From Myxococcales bacterium (GTDB lineage: Bacteria; Myxococcota_A; Polyangia; Palsa-1104; SHYY01): DNA of 38,581 bases. The stretch spans positions 1-38,581 of the forward strand of contig SHYY01000037.1 in the NCBI GenBank assembly GCA_009692555.1, written 5' to 3'. This document shows positions 35,313 to 38,581 of the stretch, in pieces. A program made the translations under genes and the position numbers. Within the stretch, counting starts at the first letter, position 1. Each line of letters opens with the position of its first letter. The notes beneath the pieces are model-generated. The model ran no database searches, was not told the DNA's origin, and saw only the letters and a list, made by a program, of their open reading frames with translations.

Positions 35313-36514
35313 CGACCCGCCCGCGCGTCGCGGTGACCGGCCTCGGCGCGGTGACCGCCCTCGGGCCCGATGTCGCCTCGCTCGACCTCGGGCTGCGCGC
35401 CGGCCGCTGTGCGATCTCCGATCTGACCCTGTTCGATGTCTCCGCCTTCCGCACCCGCCTCGCCGCGCAGGCGCCCGATCCGACCCCGCCCGTGGACCGG
35501 CTGCCGATCTTCACCTCGCGCCCCGATCGCTTCGGCCTGCAGGCGGCGTTCGAGGCGGTGCGCGACGCCGGCCTCGACGCGGAGGCGCTGCGCGGAGCGG
35601 CCTGCGTGTTCGGCACCGGCACCGGCGGGGCGGAGCTCACCTACGAATATCTCCAGCGCTGCCTGACCTCCGGGGAGCAGTCCGCTGATCCCGATCTCCT
35701 CCGCTCGCACCAGCCGTGCGCGGTGACCGATCTGGTGTGCCGCTACCTCGGGATCCACGGACTTCGCACCACCTTCATGACCGCCTGCTCGTCGTCGGCG
35801 ACGGCGATCGGCTACGCGGGCGATCAGATCCTCCTCGGGCGCACCGAGGTGGCGATCGCCGGCGGCGCCGAGGGGCTGTGCATGCTCACCTACGCCGGTT
35901 TCAATGCCCTGCGCGCCACCTCGGCCGAGCGCTGCCGTCCCTTCGATGTCGCGCGGAGCGGTCTCAACCTCGGCGAGGGCGCGGCGGTGCTGGTGCTCGA
36001 GCGCGAGGAGCGCGCGCTGGCTCGCGGCGCGCGCATCTACGGCTACCTCGCCGGCTACGGCATCTCCGCCGACGCCTACCACATGACCGCGCCGCACCCC
36101 GAGGGCGACGGCGCGGCGCGGGCGATGCGGGCGGCGCTTTGCGATGCGCACCTCTCGCCGGACGACGTCGGCTACATCAACGCCCACGGGACCGCGACCG
36201 CGCACAACGACGCCGCCGAGAGCGCGGCGGTGAAGCAGGTGTTCGGCGTGCGCGCGGCGAGGATCCCGATCTCGTCGACCAAGTCGATGATCGGCCACAC
36301 GCTCGGCGCGGCGGGCGCGGTCGAGGCGGTCACGTCGCTCCTGGCGATCCACGGGCGCTACCTCCCGCCGACCGCCAACCTCGAGAATCCCGACCCGGCG
36401 TTCAGCCTCGACTTCATCGTGAAGAGCGCGCGCGAGGTCAGCGTCGACGTGGTGCTGTCGTCGAGCTTCGCGTTCGGCGGAAACAACACAGTGCTGGTAT
36501 TCTCTCGCTCATGA
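35309..36514 (+). CDS. Beta-ketoacyl-ACP synthase (KAS-II-like)
   Basis: 401 residues. A thiolase-fold condensing enzyme with the Cys-His-His triad: Cys160 (FMTACSSSATAI), His293 (NAHGTATAHND) and His330 (KSMIGHTLGAAG). The GGNNTVLVF C-terminus is typical. It condenses acyl thioesters with malonyl-ACP. It stands apart from fabG, fabD and acpP genes and is coupled to a ferredoxin and a DoxX protein. A specialised fatty-acid or secondary-metabolite role is possible, but the sequence does not decide this. Confidence 0.93.
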   Translation: MTTRPRVAVTGLGAVTALGPDVASLDLGLRAGRCAISDLTLFDVSAFRTRLAAQAPDPTPPVDRLPIFTSRPDRFGLQAAFEAVRDAGLDAEALRGAACVFGTGTGGAELTYEYLQRCLTSGEQSADPDLLRSHQPCAVTDLVCRYLGIHGLRTTFMTACSSSATAIGYAGDQILLGRTEVAIAGGAEGLCMLTYAGFNALRATSAERCRPFDVARSGLNLGEGAAVLVLEREERALARGARIYGYLAGYGISADAYHMTAPHPEGDGAARAMRAALCDAHLSPDDVGYINAHGTATAHNDAAESAAVKQVFGVRAARIPISSTKSMIGHTLGAAGAVEAVTSLLAIHGRYLPPTANLENPDPAFSLDFIVKSAREVSVDVVLSSSFAFGGNNTVLVFSRS

Positions 36515-36915
36515 ACAGCGCGCGCGCAGATCTCGCATGGGCAATGGTCCGGGTTGTGTTCGGCTTCTGGCTGGCGCTGTTTCACGGCAAGAGCAAGGTG
36601 ATGGGTGATCTCGGCCCGTTCGCCGAGGGGGTGGGGAAGCTCGGATTCCCGATGCCGCTCTTCTTCGCCTGGTGCGCGGCGCTGTCGGAGTTTGCCGGCG
36701 GGCTGCTGGTGGGGGTCGGGCTCTTGACGCGGCCGGCGGCGGCGTTCGCGGCCTTCACGATGCTGGTGGCGCTCTACAATCACCGCGCCGACGGGGTCGG
36801 CAAGATGGAGCTGGCGGCGTTCTATTTCGTGGTGATGGTGGCGGCGGTGATGCTCGGCGGGGGGCGCTTCAGCCTCGATGCGGTGATCGGGGGAATGCGC
36901 AAGAAGAAGGCGTAG
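36511..36915 (+). CDS. DoxX-family membrane protein
   Basis: 134 residues with four predicted membrane helices (VRVVFGFWLALFHG; MPLFFAWCAALSEFAGGLLV; AAFAAFTMLVAL; LAAFYFVVMVAAVML). The pattern SEFAGGLLVGVGLLTRPAA is the DoxX signature. The ATG overlaps the ketoacyl synthase stop (ATGA). DoxX-like proteins are linked to redox and thiol stress; the role here is unknown. Confidence 0.88.
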   Translation: MNSARADLAWAMVRVVFGFWLALFHGKSKVMGDLGPFAEGVGKLGFPMPLFFAWCAALSEFAGGLLVGVGLLTRPAAAFAAFTMLVALYNHRADGVGKMELAAFYFVVMVAAVMLGGGRFSLDAVIGGMRKKKA

Positions 36916-36953
36916 CGGCGAGGGCTGGAGGGCTGCGCTGGCGATCCCTCCCC

Positions 36954-36995
36954 GGACCCAGTGGACGCCGTGGAGCCGACTAGCGCCGCGGGTCC
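36954..36995. repeat. Dispersed hairpin element, copy C
   Basis: The outer stem GGACCC (36954-36959) pairs with GGGTCC (36990-36995). The interior is related to copies A and B (GGACGCCGTGGAGCCG). It spans the stop codon of the hypothetical gene and lies in the convergent gap after the DoxX gene, so it may act as a two-way terminator. Confidence 0.6.
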
Positions 36996-37690
36996 AGGGT
37001 GATCTCGTCCTTCGGCGCCTCGGTGACGCGCGCGCCCGACGGGACGGCGAGGTCGTAGAAGATCTTCGGCATGAGGTCGGTCTTGCCATGGAGTCGGAGA
37101 ACGCCCTCGACGATCAGCTTCGCCGCGCCGTAGACCTGCAGCCAGCGCTCGCGCGCGCGCACCACCTCGGGGGTCATCTGCGCGCGCTCGATGTGGGCGA
37201 GCTGGGTCTGGGTGAGGCCCGGCTCGAGGTCGGCCGCCGCCTGCTCGATCTGCGCCTGCCAGCCCGCCGCGTCGGCCACGCCGCTCCCCTTCTTCTTCAG
37301 CACGCCCGCGATGTTCTGCAGCGCGGCCAGGATCTTCGGCGCGCTGCTGCCGATGCTGCCGAGCTTGCCGCCGTCGCCGAAGAACCGGGTCCGATCGATC
37401 ACCCCCTCCGCGTGGCCGTCGAGGTGCTTGCTGAAGCGGCGCAGGACCGTGCGGCCGTGCTTCATCGCCGGCCCCTTCGCGACGACGCCCTTGCGCAGGG
37501 TCGTCTTCACGGTGCGCCCTTCGCTGACGACCCGCTTCAGCGTCGCCGTCTCCTGGTCGATCTGCGTCGCCAGATGGCGCGCGACCGGGTGGTAGAGCGC
37601 CTCCATGCCGCCGATCACATGGATGATCTTCTTCGCGGCGTGGGGTCCGTAGATCTGGGGCTCGTCCTTGTCGATGTACTCGTCGGCCAT
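36980..37690 (-). CDS. Hypothetical protein
   Basis: 236 residues from the ATG at 37690, with GGAGAG eight bases upstream. Not recognised. There is no signal peptide or membrane segment; it is charged and largely helical, with YGPHAAKKIIHVIGGMEALY near the N-terminus, a basic stretch around VKTTLRKGVVAKGPAMKHGR, and a long predicted helix at AAGWQAQIEQAAADLEPGLT. It lies beside an insertion sequence, with 248 bp between them. The final codons and stop overlap repeat copy C. Confidence 0.75.
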   Translation of the reverse strand: MADEYIDKDEPQIYGPHAAKKIIHVIGGMEALYHPVARHLATQIDQETATLKRVVSEGRTVKTTLRKGVVAKGPAMKHGRTVLRRFSKHLDGHAEGVIDRTRFFGDGGKLGSIGSSAPKILAALQNIAGVLKKKGSGVADAAGWQAQIEQAAADLEPGLTQTQLAHIERAQMTPEVVRARERWLQVYGAAKLIVEGVLRLHGKTDLMPKIFYDLAVPSGARVTEAPKDEITLDPRR

Positions 37691-37812
37691 GACAGCACTC
37701 TCCGGGATGGGTGGGTTGAACCGACTGCGGCCCGGTGAACCATTCGACGTGCCAGCGCGGAACCGGTGGGCGGACGTCCGTCGCCGCGATCGGGGGTGGC
37801 GAGTGACGTGAA

Positions 37813-37835
37813 AATTGACGAATCCGCCGTCAATT
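37813..37835. promoter_or_regulatory. Perfect 8-bp dyad, possible operator
   Basis: AATTGACG-N7-CGTCAATT is an AT-rich inverted repeat in the 248-bp gap between the hypothetical gene and the transposase, about 125 bp upstream of the hypothetical start. There is no T-tract, so it fits a binding site better than a terminator. A second small hairpin (GGAGCA-CC-TGCTCC, 37872-37885) may belong to the insertion-sequence end. Confidence 0.35.
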
Positions 37836-37938
37836 CTTCCATCAGCGCCAATCGGCTGGCACAAAAGATCCGGAGCACCTGCTCCCGGCGACCGGAAGTG
37901 ACATGAGTGCGGCTCCTTTATGACGACAGCGACGGGGA

Positions 37939-38581
37939 TCACTTGACCAACCGGAGCTTTGCCGAGGCTGAGGTGCGGGTCGTGCTGGGGACGGCTCCCT
38001 GGTATCGCTGCGCGTGATTGCGCTGGTACTCCTGCGCTTCGTGAAACTGCCAGTACTCGGCGAAGTCGCCGCTCGCCTTGAGCGCACGCAGGCAGAGGAT
38101 CGCCTCTGCGCCGAACAGGCTCCAGTGCGCGCCGCTCAAGTCCATCCGGTCCTTGACGAGGTGGCGGCACGCGCCCTCGATTACGCCGCTGGCGATGGGC
38201 AGCCCGTCGCGCAGGTATTCGTCGTAGTGGAGGTAGTCCTTGTACGTGAGCAGGTAGTCGGCACATTTGTCGACCGGGGCGCGCCTTTTCTTGCCGAACT
38301 TGCGAAGGGTCGCGCTTCGGCGCATTCCGGCGGCGACATGGACCGCCTTGCCGCGCAGTACCTCACCCAGGCGCTCAAGAACCCACTCTTCCCGTCCCGG
38401 CGCCGCCTCGCCGTGGAATGCCGTCGACGCCTTCCACAGGTACTGGAGCACGTGGATGAAGTCGAGCACGATCGTGACCGTGACGCCCCGCCGTGCTGCC
38501 TCGCGGTGAATGATCGCCAGTTGATCCTTGTTGCCGTCGAGCACGACGCACCAGCGGCAGCGGTGCTGCGGATCGCGTCGC
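37939..38581 (-). mobile_element. ISKra4-type transposase, partial
   Basis: At least 213 residues; the frame is open through the right edge (RRDPQHRCRWCVVLDGNKDQ). TIVLDFIHVLQYLWKAS with FHGEA, then GLPIASGVIEGACRHLVKDR and MDLSGAHWSLFGAEAILCLR are signature blocks of ISKra4-family DDE transposases, including the catalytic Asp in VLDFIH and the late Glu in GVIEGA. The C-terminal end is present; the N-terminal half is outside the window. Its transposition ends cannot be placed with confidence. Confidence 0.9.

Noticed and set aside
37700-37715. Sigma-54-like site near TGGCAC upstream of the hypothetical gene
   Set aside because: The -12 element lacks the GC doublet and the TTGC core.

Overview
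The window is high-GC bacterial DNA that most resembles a member of the Myxococcota (former Deltaproteobacteria). The evidence is a subtilisin-like protease with a C-terminal Cys/transmembrane/Arg tail of the MYXO-CTERM type, many FHA-domain proteins beside a Hanks-type Ser/Thr kinase and a PP2C phosphatase, an initiation factor IF3 with a long C-terminal extension (as in Myxococcus xanthus Dsg), and the gene order thrS-infC-rpmI-rplT-pheS-pheT-ihfA-merR. No rRNA, phage structural gene or CRISPR array is visible.

Layout. 1-131: start of a four-helix-bundle (S23-type) protein. 325-3090: exported protein joining a degenerate M1-peptidase-like region to an outer-membrane beta-barrel. 3145-3351: repeat patch. 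3432-3878: small OB-fold lipoprotein, then tRNA-Arg(CCU). 4008-6980 (minus): surE, pcm, LysM/M23 lipoprotein and apt, punctuated by an 83-bp tandem duplication and by copies of a short hairpin element. 7079-15179 (minus): tRNA-Val, thrS, infC, rpmI, rplT, pheS, pheT, ihfA, merR-like gene and tRNA-Pro, a compact translation operon. 15276-16949: C45-type Ntn-hydrolase. 16956-23418 (minus): signalling cluster of zinc-ribbon/FHA reader, PP2C phosphatase, FHA-tethered membrane trypsin-like protease and zinc-ribbon Ser/Thr kinase. 23510-26046: lipoprotein plus secreted phospholipase-C-like protein. 26043-28033: accessory patch with palindromes, a small hypothetical gene, a SUKH/TPR protein and two MITE-like inverted-repeat elements. 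28030-31435 (minus): second FHA cluster (FHA plus secretion-type ATPase; double FHA plus TPR). 31668-34632: MYXO-CTERM-type subtilase running into a truncated, frameshifted FG-GAP gene. 34737-36915: ferredoxin, ketoacyl synthase and DoxX operon with a clear sigma-70-type promoter. 36980-37690: hypothetical gene. 37939-38581: ISKra4-type transposase cut by the window edge.

How genes work together. The minus-strand housekeeping block supplies translation factors. It appears to be transcribed from the tRNA-Val promoter through a hairpin/T-tract that leaves no room for another promoter before thrS, which suggests attenuation. The two FHA clusters look like one phospho-threonine network: a kinase writes, a PP2C erases, and FHA proteins read. 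Two readers carry unusual outputs, a membrane-anchored serine protease and a secretion-ATPase-like protein whose Walker A lysine is arginine. That combination is the best candidate here for an uncharacterised system. Starts, motifs and repeats were read directly from the sequence; family names rest on recognised motifs and were not checked by database search.
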